Positions 18,201-23,797 of a stretch of 23,797 nucleotides of DNA are shown here, in pieces. This DNA comes from a virus, in IMG/VR virus record IMGVR_UViG_3300030098_005824, positions 1 to 23,797 of that record. One strand, written 5' to 3'. The translations under genes were made by a program, and so were the position numbers. Positions within the stretch are counted from its first letter, which is position 1, and each line of letters starts with the position of its first letter. The notes beneath the pieces were generated by a model. It worked only from the letters and a program-made list of their open reading frames with translations, was not told the DNA's origin and did not search any database.

Positions 18201-19536
18201 GCAGAATTGGTATGGTAGTTATTATTTTCTTCCATATAATAATTCTACTTCTTTTATTGCTAGCATAAAAAGTTTAAGCGCAAGAAGCATGACTAGTGTT
18301 TTAACTTTTACTTCAGTAAACGCTGCGGATGATTGGGTATTTAGTGGTTTTGATGCTACATTTTTTGAAGAAAACATATTATGGGATAACGGTAGTATAC
18401 TTATAAATAGCACAAATCAACCAACTTTAAATTGGACTGGACAGCATCAATATGTTTATGCTGCGCAACAACTTAGAAACCCTATAACAAACGCTCTAGC
18501 TCGTTTAGAAGCAAACAAAAAATATGTATTAAAGTTTGATATTACTCGTATATCTGGAACTGGTAATTTAGAAATGTTTTACATTAACGGTGCGACAGAT
18601 AAAGGTTTTCAAATAATAGAATCATATACTGATCATGCAATAGGTCAAACTGATACTGTTGAAAAATTAGTTGAAATACTTGATTTTACATCTTCAAATT
18701 ATGTTATTTATGATTATCATGATATAAAAGATTATTTTGTTATAATACCTACATCTGATTCAATTGTTTCTCATTATAGAATAGATAATATTACTTTACG
18801 CGAGACTCCTGAAAATTATGATTTACAAAGTTATACTTTAAGTTATAGTGAAGATGTTAGAGGTTGGACTAGTTTTAAATCTTTTATACCAGAAAGTGGT
18901 GTTAGTTTATCAAAAAAATATTATACTTTTAAAGAAGCAGCTTTGTACCAACACAATTTAGGTGATATATATAATAATTTTTATGGCATACAGTATGATT
19001 CTAGTATAACAGCAGTTCTTAATGCAGAACCTTCAGTTATAAAATCATTTAAAACATTAGGCTATGAAGGAACTCAAGCTAGAGTAAAAAAATATCAATA
19101 TTATACTGATGGTAGCTTAAGCTTTCAAGATTTACGTAATAATTTTACGCAAGGTGAAATATATGGATCACACTATAATTTAAAAGATAAAAACGGTTGG
19201 TATGTGCATGACATAACAACAAACAAACAACAAGGTGTTGTAAAAGAGTTTTTAGAAAAAGAAGGTAAATGGTTTAATTACATAAAAGGAAAAGAAGATT
19301 TAACAACAGAATATATTTCTAAACACATTGCTGACTTTAGTTTTAGAGGTATAGGTGTAATAAACGGCGCTGTAATAGTTCCTGATCCAATAATTTCTAG
19401 CGGTGGAACTACTAGTGGTACGACCACTGGCAATACTACTAGTACTACTACTGGTAATACTACTGGTACTACTACCGGAGGTGGCGGTACAACTACTGGT
19501 GGCGGCGGCGGTACAACTACTGGTGGAGGATATTAA
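9292..19536 (+). CDS. Giant muzzle-like tail protein (3414 residues)
   Basis: This single frame spans 10.2 kb. Its N-terminus, FLKGRMNKDLDERLVPNGEY (residues 8-27), and propeller-like strands resemble the tail-tip or muzzle proteins of crAss-like phages, functionally like P22 gp10 or T7 gp12. Conserved-looking blocks run FSRFAFRYKYKD (about 217), NYQVGIVFGDEYGRETPVF (about 440), WISFFSSDRNKIDIED (about 537), FSGRFFVKVLFD (about 735), then GNGIESNRIRDEFNKM...LNPTYGSIQKL...YGISKNPESF...GMKDWFRDNL (about 1612-1790), and VRGWTSFKSFIPESGVSL...KEGKWFNYIKG near the C-terminus (about 3190-3333). Between them lie long variable regions, about 760-1340 and 1820-3180, with Pro/Val/Gly linkers, Asn-rich patches and jelly-roll-like modules. 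It ends in a Thr/Gly tail. No signal peptide, lyase or protease motif was seen. It is far larger than I recall for the family, suggesting that receptor-binding domains were inserted. Confidence 0.8.
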   Translation: MPEIKNTFLKGRMNKDLDERLVPNGEYRDALNINVSTSEDSDIGTAQTILGNIRIEDIVDIDFICIGSIANEKTNKLYWFLKNDNEGTDAILEYDGNIDEVFHIFTDIKSNTDEPVLRFPNRTITGINIIDNLLFWTDGEGEPKKINIDDCKDGTIDLYQHTQLVVLGDELGDIREEDITVIKKKPTLAPVAIPNFIQSTIQDNTYNQKTSLFEKVFSRFAFRYKYKDNEYSAFGPFSNVVFNPQYVTNPHKKNNAASFEQYNNETSFSINEPFNATMVNKIDTIDIYNFVLPDMPRGVVEIEILYKQEDSPVIYSIAKLNKKDTEGYWDFSGFNEGANLATGSSIQGKYTITTENIYAALPENQFIRVFDTVPKKALGQEITGNRLVYANYTQGYNMDVDTIGNELYSIQITADYEKRINDASLNFDITPLRSLKSLRNYQVGIVFGDEYGRETPVFTSADGAVSVPWADSSNEGNASSSLSLKAQINSNYPNWASYFKFYIKETSTEYYNLIMDKAYVPSSQDEKDRNVSPNHIWISFFSSDRNKIDIEDHIILKTVINDETEGQYPYNNKFKIIDIQNEAPDSISYEFHNIASISNEISVGSTEGNLSKVLTNLNHSIISVDTDTLEFDVGNFHDLAIGAGGTFGPRTGYEDVKAANNQDYFISWYKLGSDGTRVYSQDYRVRSVLGKDGTYRVKLQKRIVASDTNLAQNASGDLHENVFLNVFRKQRKEPDQFSGRFFVKVLFDYVVNDIRNIAEVFDFTVVASAKMKYWLDKYDDPNGTLNYDEVNKIVNVDSTINDYDTSADATIGTVILGNTHSGSNIVNKEESDWSVLYNHCHDGSISNAFFIDNMYFAAGQSNKDLKYAKYATDVLSGQSVGSTGSQYTFATWENRHLRGIPPTAGATSLLKLKPNSSTPMYDAGNYFDYLVHQHVSYTGSTSSVGVVNPQDDFDDGEDFITAVTAVNPGSFVSGNFVPPITQSNWTSNTLASTPSTNTGFNYQAPNAVWADYRWYPFAKDSSVGYYFKQFGTGAGNVGSAGGAGAALANTMVGLNVNHPWVTADLGTTVDWSAWDNYIKPIYSQSITSSVDFAPEAITNSMQGIFTSTTQHTIGPSTSAAYLAGNLDAGSKSWLSYKNSDNQLRHDNIYGQDDGKIFMHLSFLGPGRDLVPDNLDLTNADIKGPNCIGAYLQGIHGGGVFTKSVKDGLDNGWEFKSTPEWNSPQVIECEGTSYDTYKNLYSQQLNIGKNPNYQDLHYDQWSPTKCINGDSNNEITDFLQNLFFPQSRFRFSGDPNGAIYTIKSIKEKYLYNHTPWKRRYVKKSSYTSSSTFQEIGDFRNEINIQPGGDSVEEAAVAWAKAKEDNDFLLASKTNALEQKIIDFGKANNRRVVYILELVDENGNPLDPRIASSGFNPVDADSDGSGIVAANGDSRMEFLNYLPGIVSGNISNNPAIWETEPRENKDLEVYYEASNALPTKLNVDTSELYAPVGCRVEALNRPGSLNGQITLSECNITGYSEHTDGRLILETTGFNAIDAAGNVITYADPNPGFGLAATTCILKCIRNDGSYTIFRAVDSTIDQPFSTLGNITSNFVVIYQVGFDFGLSWYNSFSLGNGIESNRIRDEFNKMQITNGARASAVLDEPYAEENRKNGLIYSGIYNSTSSVNNLNQFIIGEKITKDLNPTYGSIQKLFQRRVSLIAFCEDRVVSIVSNKDSLFNADGKPQLISSTNVLGDANPFIGNYGISKNPESFASESYRAYFTDKARGAVLRLSKDGLTPISDAGMKDWFRDNLSNYDVILGSYDSYNDDYNISLITEVELGYNFIKNSFLDYGDISVTQSSNPELIQNNNFNNSTNTNWPSVVSNILNNEPDQTKNPDLIVKVDITEYMQIPENYFLQPTTGTPSVPAVLGQPPVYDTSAGPTTSGLFGNAEAQVSIYRMSTPSPNENDSYKYNIFKTPDNNDGSKSSFGPPNLTADRPGAQGLMLLKRELRGFSPLRDTTDAGNYVNRPSDDRGVASQAGSTLYDPTYWQHAWGNIYYNWFYGLSNINNTNNNRYNQYNFLDYIKQGTSKSINPSDQRDVITFDYNYQIYYEVRSGIYNNTYYGKQHDQLQIVTDVDAGNYTTTTVPPNNPFQFIYQALLKNNLTSVNNNTPNDATIYAGESITIDIGYIVELGPQYLYDYFPPQNLSGPNGGGPTYGFGDPNQGSFGVQPQSLWKGYKGGETQSNANGTNGSSIKDNSGLGFSVSKSNPLPNLGNNNNSHNTVWPYFQLSDSGGNLSLNGNFRNPWNQPFAHEIIVELTDGSNIINNDLLVDSTLDLNDLDGSGNLVDNEYRWENSSGNQGAWVNTYQKPDGSGNLIDNTHYTTYSLASTKTFAPDIFKVYGNNNQFGVVKMRIKYKFKDWIDEVDPNFNPTTATQEELKRASMVVVEKLNVGLRFRCHDYDGVDTRNRIHLFELSVQKNDHATVPPTFGTPAVPGVPGQPGVPSYTVPGIAAVNYIYSNNAQSQQDILYGNIQPSNLNLFPVTKSTLADDPINLQDLIMQSVVGHDGLTYTWTEIDPSAVGTNFYGQGVYQIGNVSTLTQYDTHNNTITSNPGVPLEINDEISISPSGVLTSTYLKFFTESFISDNYYLIDIVDDPNTSNDTIFVDGFFDQNNLPANTLNPGDNGYPSGHFGETNIFGLPADGIKFKRVNRVTLQNHFDYDLDGVFNYVPSGEEPTALRAIVKAHAGSSVITSQNGFSISELHLRVNEYSGTIKKIVIKNLGNYALMPTYPTSTPINLPDFGSVVNWHGSFSSDLAPVYHAMSVPIQYVRNNEIHINSFPQFVSASENTLWTQSGNQNRYIGGKHTNASMQYVGTNSNEAPQPSNDGYEIIFEVGNEHYSNQMTRFRFLYRSYDNATTERKGFAVADIDTPGTYRAIANFDGNTTLPNGNPWSLELDTGSGFTDISNTSSNAALIVDNGTTGSGTNWQNWYGSYYFLPYNNSTSFIASIKSLSARSMTSVLTFTSVNAADDWVFSGFDATFFEENILWDNGSILINSTNQPTLNWTGQHQYVYAAQQLRNPITNALARLEANKKYVLKFDITRISGTGNLEMFYINGATDKGFQIIESYTDHAIGQTDTVEKLVEILDFTSSNYVIYDYHDIKDYFVIIPTSDSIVSHYRIDNITLRETPENYDLQSYTLSYSEDVRGWTSFKSFIPESGVSLSKKYYTFKEAALYQHNLGDIYNNFYGIQYDSSITAVLNAEPSVIKSFKTLGYEGTQARVKKYQYYTDGSLSFQDLRNNFTQGEIYGSHYNLKDKNGWYVHDITTNKQQGVVKEFLEKEGKWFNYIKGKEDLTTEYISKHIADFSFRGIGVINGAVIVPDPIISSGGTTSGTTTGNTTSTTTGNTTGTTTGGGGTTTGGGGGTTTGGGY
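14995..15063 (+). repeat. Pro/Val-rich linker, copy 1, in the giant tail protein
   Basis: Codons about 1902-1924 read GTPSVPAVLGQPPVYDTSAG. The pattern G-T-P-x-V-P-x-V-x-G-Q-P recurs 570 residues later at 16705, and the DNA is also alike (ggtactcca.ctgt.ccag). It is probably a flexible spacer between folded modules or an exposed loop. Confidence 0.6.
16705..16770 (+). repeat. Pro/Val/Gly-rich linker, copy 2, with collagen-like triplets
   Basis: Codons about 2472-2493 read GTPAVPGVPGQPGVPSYTVP. They include three Gly-X-Pro triplets in a row (GVP GQP GVP) and match copy 1 at 14995. Three triplets are too few for a stable collagen helix, so a linker is more likely. Confidence 0.65.
18490..18815 (+). 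other. CBM4/9-like module near the C-terminus of the giant tail protein
   Basis: Codons about 3067-3174 hold ANKKYVLKFDITRISGTGNL (about 3074-3093), then EMFYINGATDKGF, and close with RIDNITLRE at 3163-3171. The order of a K-Y-x-L-x-F-D-I strand, a G-T-G-x-L-x-x-x strand and a final D-N-I-T strand is typical of jelly-roll carbohydrate-binding modules. The conserved C-terminal block VRGWTSFKSF follows directly. Sugar binding is inferred. Confidence 0.5.
19402..19536 (+). repeat. Thr/Gly low-complexity C-terminal tail
   Basis: The last 44 codons of the giant protein encode almost only Gly and Thr with a few Asn and Ser and a final Tyr. The DNA contains direct repeats; ggcggtacaactactggt is present at 19483-19500 and exactly again at 19507-19524, and act-act-act runs precede it. 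This is slippage-prone and probably varies in length between relatives. The protein tail would be flexible and exposed. Confidence 0.85.
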
Positions 19537-19546
19537 AAAATAAAAT

Positions 19547-21127
19547 ATGAGTTATCATTATACAAATCAAAATAGAGTAACAACTTCAACACAAACAACG
19601 ACACAAAGAGTGACGAGCGCACAGCTATCAACACAACCAGCGCAAAATATTTTAACTTATATTAGCGGAGTACCTCTATTTAGAACTATACAACAAGCTT
19701 TAGCTTATGGTCAACAAGTAGGTTTACGTGGTTATCACACGCATAACTTTCAAGGTGTTGTTGGTTATATGGCTGGGTTTGATCACACAGAAGCATCTAG
19801 AATTACTGCTACAAATGTTGAAACACAAAAAACTATAAAAAATTTTGTTATAAAAGACACAGATTTAACTGTTAATGCAGAAACAAGAAATTTTACTATA
19901 AACGGAGATATAGGATCTAAATTTATTATGCAAGTTATAGAAAAACCTGCTTCGTCTAGCGCTATGGAAAAGTATTATAATTTTAAAACAAAAACTTTTG
20001 AAACAACTACAGCAGGAGTTAATGTAAATCATTTTTTAAAACGAGAGCTTGTAAATAACAATTATACAGATAGAATACTTTTTCCTGCTAGTACTAGTAA
20101 TGGTTATAAAATACTTTTAATGGCAGATCCAGATTCACCTACTATTTTATCGCAAAGCTTAAGTTCATCAAACGTTTTTAGTAAAGATATAAACGATGTA
20201 GCAAATACTACGATTACTTTTGTTTTTAAAACAGCTAATACTAGTACTTATGCTAGTAATCCACCTTCACCTAACTTAACAATATCTGCTCCTCCAGGTA
20301 GACAACAATTAGCCAACACTTTAGATATTGCTAAAACATTAACAAATACTAATTCTGATGCTAATGGTTTTGGTTTAAGAATTACTAGTGCTTTTGATAT
20401 TGAAACTGGTATTTTTTGTGAAAAAACACATACTATAAACGGTGCTGTTAGTAGTTCAAAAACTATAGTTTTAGACAGCGTAGATGGTATAGATGCTAGA
20501 GATACAATAACTAGTGTTAGTGGTGGTGGAGATAGTCTTAGCGGTACTCCTACTGTAAGTACTGTAGATACAGAAACTAACACAATAACACTAACAGGTA
20601 ATAATCAAAGTTTTTCCGACGGAAGTACTTTAACTTTTAAAATAACTGGTAGATCACGTATACAAAGTGCTTTTGGTATTGATTTTAATATTATAAATTT
20701 AGCTATTTTAACTAAAGATATTAAAAAAGCAACAGATTCTTCTATTGATAATAACGTTTTGATCGGAAATCCATTAACAGTTAGTAAAACCGTTAGAGGT
20801 AATATAAGTAGTGGAGCTGGTTTAAGTGGTGGTCTTAACTTAAATGGTACATATGGATTATCTGGAGGAAATGTAGTTTCTATACTTGGTAATGGTATTA
20901 TAGATGATTGTTTATTAAGCGAGATTACAGCTAGTGCTAGTGCAGGTTCAATATCTACATCTACTACTCACGACGATTTACAATCAGGTCAAAAACTTAC
21001 TTTTGTAGGATCAGCTCAAACAATAAGTCTTACAAACTGTACTTTTACACCAAAAGTTTTTCCTAATTCTAATTTAACTATTAATTTAGATTTAGATACT
21101 TTTATAACACCTGGAACAGCAACATAA
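19547..21127 (+). CDS. Probable virion (tail appendage) protein
   Basis: I do not recognise a named family. The 526-residue product begins with a Thr/Gln-rich segment (1-32), then RGYHTHNFQGVVGYMAGFDH (61-80), a His motif of a type I recall in phage tail and fibre proteins; His64, His66 and His80 could bind a metal or form a turn. After it come beta-rich segments (NFVIKDTDLTVNAETRNFTI), a Ser/Thr/Gly-rich middle (about 250-370) with short strand repeats, and a C-terminal part with TITL, LTFK and SISTSTTHDD elements. No catalytic triad, coiled coil or membrane segment is seen. It follows the giant tail protein by ten bases, so an appendage or fibre role is likely. Leader ATAAAATATG, no Shine-Dalgarno; the GGAGGA 16 bases upstream is Gly codons. 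Confidence 0.6.
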   Translation: MSYHYTNQNRVTTSTQTTTQRVTSAQLSTQPAQNILTYISGVPLFRTIQQALAYGQQVGLRGYHTHNFQGVVGYMAGFDHTEASRITATNVETQKTIKNFVIKDTDLTVNAETRNFTINGDIGSKFIMQVIEKPASSSAMEKYYNFKTKTFETTTAGVNVNHFLKRELVNNNYTDRILFPASTSNGYKILLMADPDSPTILSQSLSSSNVFSKDINDVANTTITFVFKTANTSTYASNPPSPNLTISAPPGRQQLANTLDIAKTLTNTNSDANGFGLRITSAFDIETGIFCEKTHTINGAVSSSKTIVLDSVDGIDARDTITSVSGGGDSLSGTPTVSTVDTETNTITLTGNNQSFSDGSTLTFKITGRSRIQSAFGIDFNIINLAILTKDIKKATDSSIDNNVLIGNPLTVSKTVRGNISSGAGLSGGLNLNGTYGLSGGNVVSILGNGIIDDCLLSEITASASAGSISTSTTHDDLQSGQKLTFVGSAQTISLTNCTFTPKVFPNSNLTINLDLDTFITPGTAT

Positions 21128-21141
21128 ATAAAATAATATGG
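21125..21141 (+). promoter_or_regulatory. Repeated A/T start-site leader, copy 1
   Basis: TAAATAAAATAATATGG starts in the stop codon of the preceding gene and ends in the start codon of the 122-residue gene. The identical 17 bases occur before the gene at 21552. It replaces a Shine-Dalgarno site and fits Bacteroidota translation initiation. Confidence 0.55.
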
Positions 21142-21506
21142 CTATAATACAAATACAAATATCAGGCGCTTCATCAAGCGATTATGACGTGAAAACAAAA
21201 CATGTTAGTTTACAAGCTGGTGATTCTGCTTTTTATCAAGAAATAAATAATGACGAACCTATTGCTACTGCTGACAATCCTATATATATAGGTCAGATTA
21301 CTGATGTAGGAGATGATTATATAAAAGTAGAGTCAAGTTTAGATCCTACGTCTATAACAGGTTTTTTAATGTTTTCTAAAAATAAATTAATAAATAATAG
21401 TAGTTTAAACGGTTATTATGCAGATGTTACTTTTAGAAACAATGATTCGCATAATAAAGCAGAGATTTTTGCAATAAACTCAGAGGTATCACAAAGTAGT
21501 AAATAA
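21138..21506 (+). CDS. Small conserved phage protein, probably virion-associated
   Basis: The 122-residue product is beta-rich and has a C-terminal block LNGYYADVTFRNNDSHNKAEIFAINSEVSQSSK (about 90-122) whose pattern (GYYA-V-F-N...E-F...SEVS-SSK) I recall from small proteins in structural regions of marine phages. The N-terminus is IQIQISGASSSDYDVKTKHV with no signal peptide. It lies between two probable virion genes and shares an identical 17-base start leader with the next one. A small tail or tube component is plausible, but the function is not shown by the sequence. Confidence 0.6.
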   Translation: MAIIQIQISGASSSDYDVKTKHVSLQAGDSAFYQEINNDEPIATADNPIYIGQITDVGDDYIKVESSLDPTSITGFLMFSKNKLINNSSLNGYYADVTFRNNDSHNKAEIFAINSEVSQSSK

Positions 21507-21538
21507 ATAGTAAAAACTGTAACTATATAACAAACAAG

Positions 21539-21555
21539 TAAATAAAATAATATGG
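21539..21555 (+). promoter_or_regulatory. Repeated A/T start-site leader, copy 2
   Basis: Identical to the copy at 21125-21141 (TAAATAAAATAATATGG). Here it stands in a real 45-base gap rather than overlapping a stop codon, which argues that the sequence is kept for initiation and not just for compactness. Confidence 0.55.
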
Positions 21556-22460
21556 CAATAGATCCAATTACAGCAATTAAAATAGGAACAACTATCATGA
21601 GTTTTTTTGGCGCACAAAGCGCTAGAAGAGATGCTAAACGTCTTCAAAAAGAACAAATGCGTATTATGGAAGAAAAACTAGAGATTCAAAGAGAAGAACA
21701 AGCTAAACTAGACGCTCAAAGACAAGAGTTTAAAGACATGGAGTTTGTAAATCCTTACGCTGGTTTTGCTGATTTATTTGCACAACAAGAAAATGTTTTT
21801 GAAGATTTAACAGTTGATCAACAAGCGGCTGAATTACAAAGAAGAAACTTAGATCAACAATCAGCAAACGTATTACAACAACTACAAGGCTCAGCTGGCG
21901 CTAGCGGTATTGGCGCTTTAGCTCAACAATTAGTTAATCAACAAGCTATTGCTACTTCTAAAATATCAGCTGATATAGCTAAACAAGAAAGACAAAATCA
22001 AATGTTAGCTGCAAAAGGTGAGCAACAATTACAACAACAAAAATTAAAAGGTGAAATACTAGAAGCACAAGGTGAGGGTATGGTACAACAAGCAGAAATG
22101 TCTAGACAAGCGACTTTGCTTGGTATGCAATTAGCTTCTACAGCTGGTGCTAATGAAGCTGCTAAACAAGCAGAGCTTAATATGTTGTACGGGCAAAACA
22201 TGGGTAATCAAATGCAGTCTAGCGCTTTAGGTGCGTTTAGCGATGTGCTTGGTATGTTACCAGAAGGTAGTTTAGATTTTTTAAGTAAACGTCCTGAAAT
22301 TGGTCCTTTAAGTACTATTGGTGGTGGCGGTGGTGGACTTTTTGGTACAATACTTGGTGATGCTGAGCCAGCTTTAGATGTTTTTCCAGGTTTTCAACCG
22401 GTATCTCCTTCAAACCCAGGCTTGGAAGGGCCTTTAACTGAAATAACTATAACAGGTTAA
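21552..22460 (+). CDS. Internal virion / DNA-ejection-type protein
   Basis: This 302-residue protein has a short hydrophobic N-terminal helix (ITAIKIGTTIMSFFGA, residues 5-20), a charged coiled coil (about 24-62), then NPYAGFADLFAQQENVFEDL (67-86) and a long Gln/Ala-rich helical region with QGSAGASGIGALAQQLVNQQ (about 111-130) and ISADIAKQERQNQMLAAKG. This pattern recalls internal virion proteins of marine phages and, in architecture, T7 gp14-like ejection proteins that enter the host envelope. A Gly run (about 257-263) and an acidic Pro-rich tail end it. The position after the tail genes, next to another large virion gene, fits cargo or ejection proteins. Role inferred from composition and context. 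Confidence 0.65.
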   Translation: MAIDPITAIKIGTTIMSFFGAQSARRDAKRLQKEQMRIMEEKLEIQREEQAKLDAQRQEFKDMEFVNPYAGFADLFAQQENVFEDLTVDQQAAELQRRNLDQQSANVLQQLQGSAGASGIGALAQQLVNQQAIATSKISADIAKQERQNQMLAAKGEQQLQQQKLKGEILEAQGEGMVQQAEMSRQATLLGMQLASTAGANEAAKQAELNMLYGQNMGNQMQSSALGAFSDVLGMLPEGSLDFLSKRPEIGPLSTIGGGGGGLFGTILGDAEPALDVFPGFQPVSPSNPGLEGPLTEITITG

Positions 22461-22474
22461 TAAAAATATAAAAT

Positions 22475-23797
22475 ATGGTAAAAAGTTTAATAGGTAAAGC
22501 AGACGGAACGTTAGTAAATGCGGCTTTTGCAGAGGCAAAAAGTCAAGTACCAGCAGATATGTCTGGTATTATGGCTACTATGACTGCAACTCAAAAACAG
22601 TTAGACAAGCAGTTTGTAGACATGACAACTGAATTATTTGGTAATATTAATTCTGCTAACGAAGAAATGCAAGAGTTAGTAGATCCAATATATAAATCTT
22701 TACAAAGCGGTACTTTTACAGACGCAGATGTATTATCGTTTAAACCTGTTGTTGATGGATTTAAAGATGAGTGGAAACTAATACCTAAAGGTAAAGAAGG
22801 TGATGAAGCTAGACTTTTGTGGAAAAACAAAGTTAATAAATTTAAAAATACAATAGCTTCTTTTGATCAAAAACTTTTAGAGCTAACAACAAACGTTGCT
22901 GGAGAAAACTATTTACCTGCTGGTTTACAAGGTATTGGTGGTAGAGACGCTGATAAAAATTTAAAATTTCTTAGTAGTATATATAGATTAAAAAGCGGTA
23001 AAGAAGGTAATAAAGCTACGATGACTGTTGACGAAAAAGGTGAAGTATTTTTTAGTGCTAATATTGATGGTGAAGAAATTAAAATGAGTATGCAACAAAT
23101 AGAAGATCTTATGCCAACAAAAGACATGAATCTTGTAAAAAATGTAGATGCTTTATTAATGAATTATAAAAAATCAGGAGCTACTAAAGGTAGTATTTAC
23201 GATGCTGCTGGTTTATCTGATAAAGTTTTTAATTTATTAAATACTGCAAAGGTACCTAAAAACGCTTTTCAAACACTAGCTCACTACGATTATGGTCGTG
23301 GCAGTTTTTTTCAAGATTTATATTCACCTAGTGGTCCTATGGGTAAAACTATATCAGAAGCTATAAAAGGTGTACAATACTCGGCAGACGTAAAAGATAA
23401 ATTTGATACTGACGGTGTACCTGGTATTTCTGCTGGAGATTTTACAAATGAAAATAGAAAAGCAATTGCTGATTATATAATGTCTAACGATAAAATAGGT
23501 CGTAGAGTGTTATCAAATTGGTTTGCTGCTACAGAAGGTCAAAGCGCTTTTAACGATGGTAGAAACTTAATACCAAAAGGCACTGATACTGATAAAAGCA
23601 GTTCAAGTACTTTTTTAAATTATCTTTATTATCAAATACCTGGAAGTGATCAAAAAAGAAGTGGTTCCGCTGTTATGAACTTAAGAAATCAAGTTAAAAA
23701 TATTGTATTAAACAAAACGCCAAACAATTCATTTACAGGTTATTTCGGTGATTATATATATCAAAGAGGACAAGGAAAAAATGTAGGTAAATTTTTA
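22475..23797 (+). CDS. Probable internal virion protein, 3' end outside window
   Basis: From the ATG at 22475 the frame stays open for 441 codons to the window end, so the gene is partial. It begins MVKSLIGKADGTLVNAAFAEAKSQVPADMSGIMA and is mainly helical in the first 150 residues (TATQKQLDKQFVDMTTELFG, LLWKNKVNKFKNTIASFDQKL). A mixed region follows with TMTVDEKGEVFFSANIDG (about 189-206) and a later helical part with VPKNAFQTLAHYDYGRGSFF and DYIMSNDKIGRRVLSNWFAA. No peptidase or lysozyme motif is visible. I do not recognise a named family; place and helical make-up suggest a large internal or ejection protein paired with the preceding gene. Start supported by the ATAAAATATG leader shared with the gene at 19547. 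Confidence 0.65.
   Translation, partial: MVKSLIGKADGTLVNAAFAEAKSQVPADMSGIMATMTATQKQLDKQFVDMTTELFGNINSANEEMQELVDPIYKSLQSGTFTDADVLSFKPVVDGFKDEWKLIPKGKEGDEARLLWKNKVNKFKNTIASFDQKLLELTTNVAGENYLPAGLQGIGGRDADKNLKFLSSIYRLKSGKEGNKATMTVDEKGEVFFSANIDGEEIKMSMQQIEDLMPTKDMNLVKNVDALLMNYKKSGATKGSIYDAAGLSDKVFNLLNTAKVPKNAFQTLAHYDYGRGSFFQDLYSPSGPMGKTISEAIKGVQYSADVKDKFDTDGVPGISAGDFTNENRKAIADYIMSNDKIGRRVLSNWFAATEGQSAFNDGRNLIPKGTDTDKSSSSTFLNYLYYQIPGSDQKRSGSAVMNLRNQVKNIVLNKTPNNSFTGYFGDYIYQRGQGKNVGKFL

Noticed and set aside
19525-19530. GGAGGA as a Shine-Dalgarno site for the gene at 19547
   Set aside because: It is 16 bases from the ATG, too far, and is made of the Gly codons of the preceding Thr/Gly tail.
20248-20583. 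Minus-strand open frame of 111 codons
   Set aside because: Lies wholly inside the 526-residue virion gene, whose frame is continuous; no independent support.
1-23797. tRNA genes, CRISPR arrays, integrase or attachment sites
   Set aside because: None seen; gaps between genes are all under 70 bases and hold only hairpins and A/T leaders.

Overview
This window is a contiguous late-gene (virion morphogenesis) segment of a tailed phage. All genes are on the + strand, tightly packed and very AT-rich; no stretch over 70 bases lacks a gene, and I see no tRNA, CRISPR array, insertion sequence or integrase. The first and last genes run off the window. The conserved blocks I recognise (terminase, portal, scaffold, capsid, a ring or neck protein, a connector and a huge muzzle-type tail protein) match short-tailed, crAss-like phages (order Crassvirales or close marine relatives). 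These matches are from memory of family sequences, not from a search. Start codons lack Shine-Dalgarno sequences and are preceded by A/T-only leaders such as taaataaaataatATG. That is typical of Bacteroidota translation, so a Bacteroidota host, probably an aquatic flavobacterium, is the best inference.

Layout. Bases 1-918: C-terminal nuclease part of the large terminase. 921-3341: portal. 3369-4562: acidic scaffold. 4582-6060: major capsid protein, followed by a strong hairpin terminator. 6129-6956: conserved protein of unknown role, followed by a second GC-rich hairpin with no U-tract. 7011-7727 and 7731-9287: ring/neck and connector proteins; the connector carries an inserted beta-rich, carbohydrate-binding-like domain. 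9292-19536: one 3414-residue muzzle-like tail protein, 43% of the window, with three conserved core blocks separated by long variable insertions and ending in a Thr/Gly repeat tail. 19547-21127, 21138-21506, 21552-22460 and 22475-end: four further probable virion proteins, including a glutamine-rich internal or ejection-type protein. The last gene is cut by the window end.

How they work together. Terminase packages DNA through the portal into a shell of capsid protein built on the scaffold. The ring and connector proteins extend the portal, and the muzzle-like protein closes the tail. The downstream proteins are probably tail appendages and internal cargo. The terminator after the capsid gene would allow more capsid than tail mRNA, as in T7. 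The most unusual parts are the size and mosaic structure of the tail protein, the jelly-roll-like insertion in the connector, the similar module near the tail protein's C-terminus, and the two hairpins that bracket the gene after the capsid.
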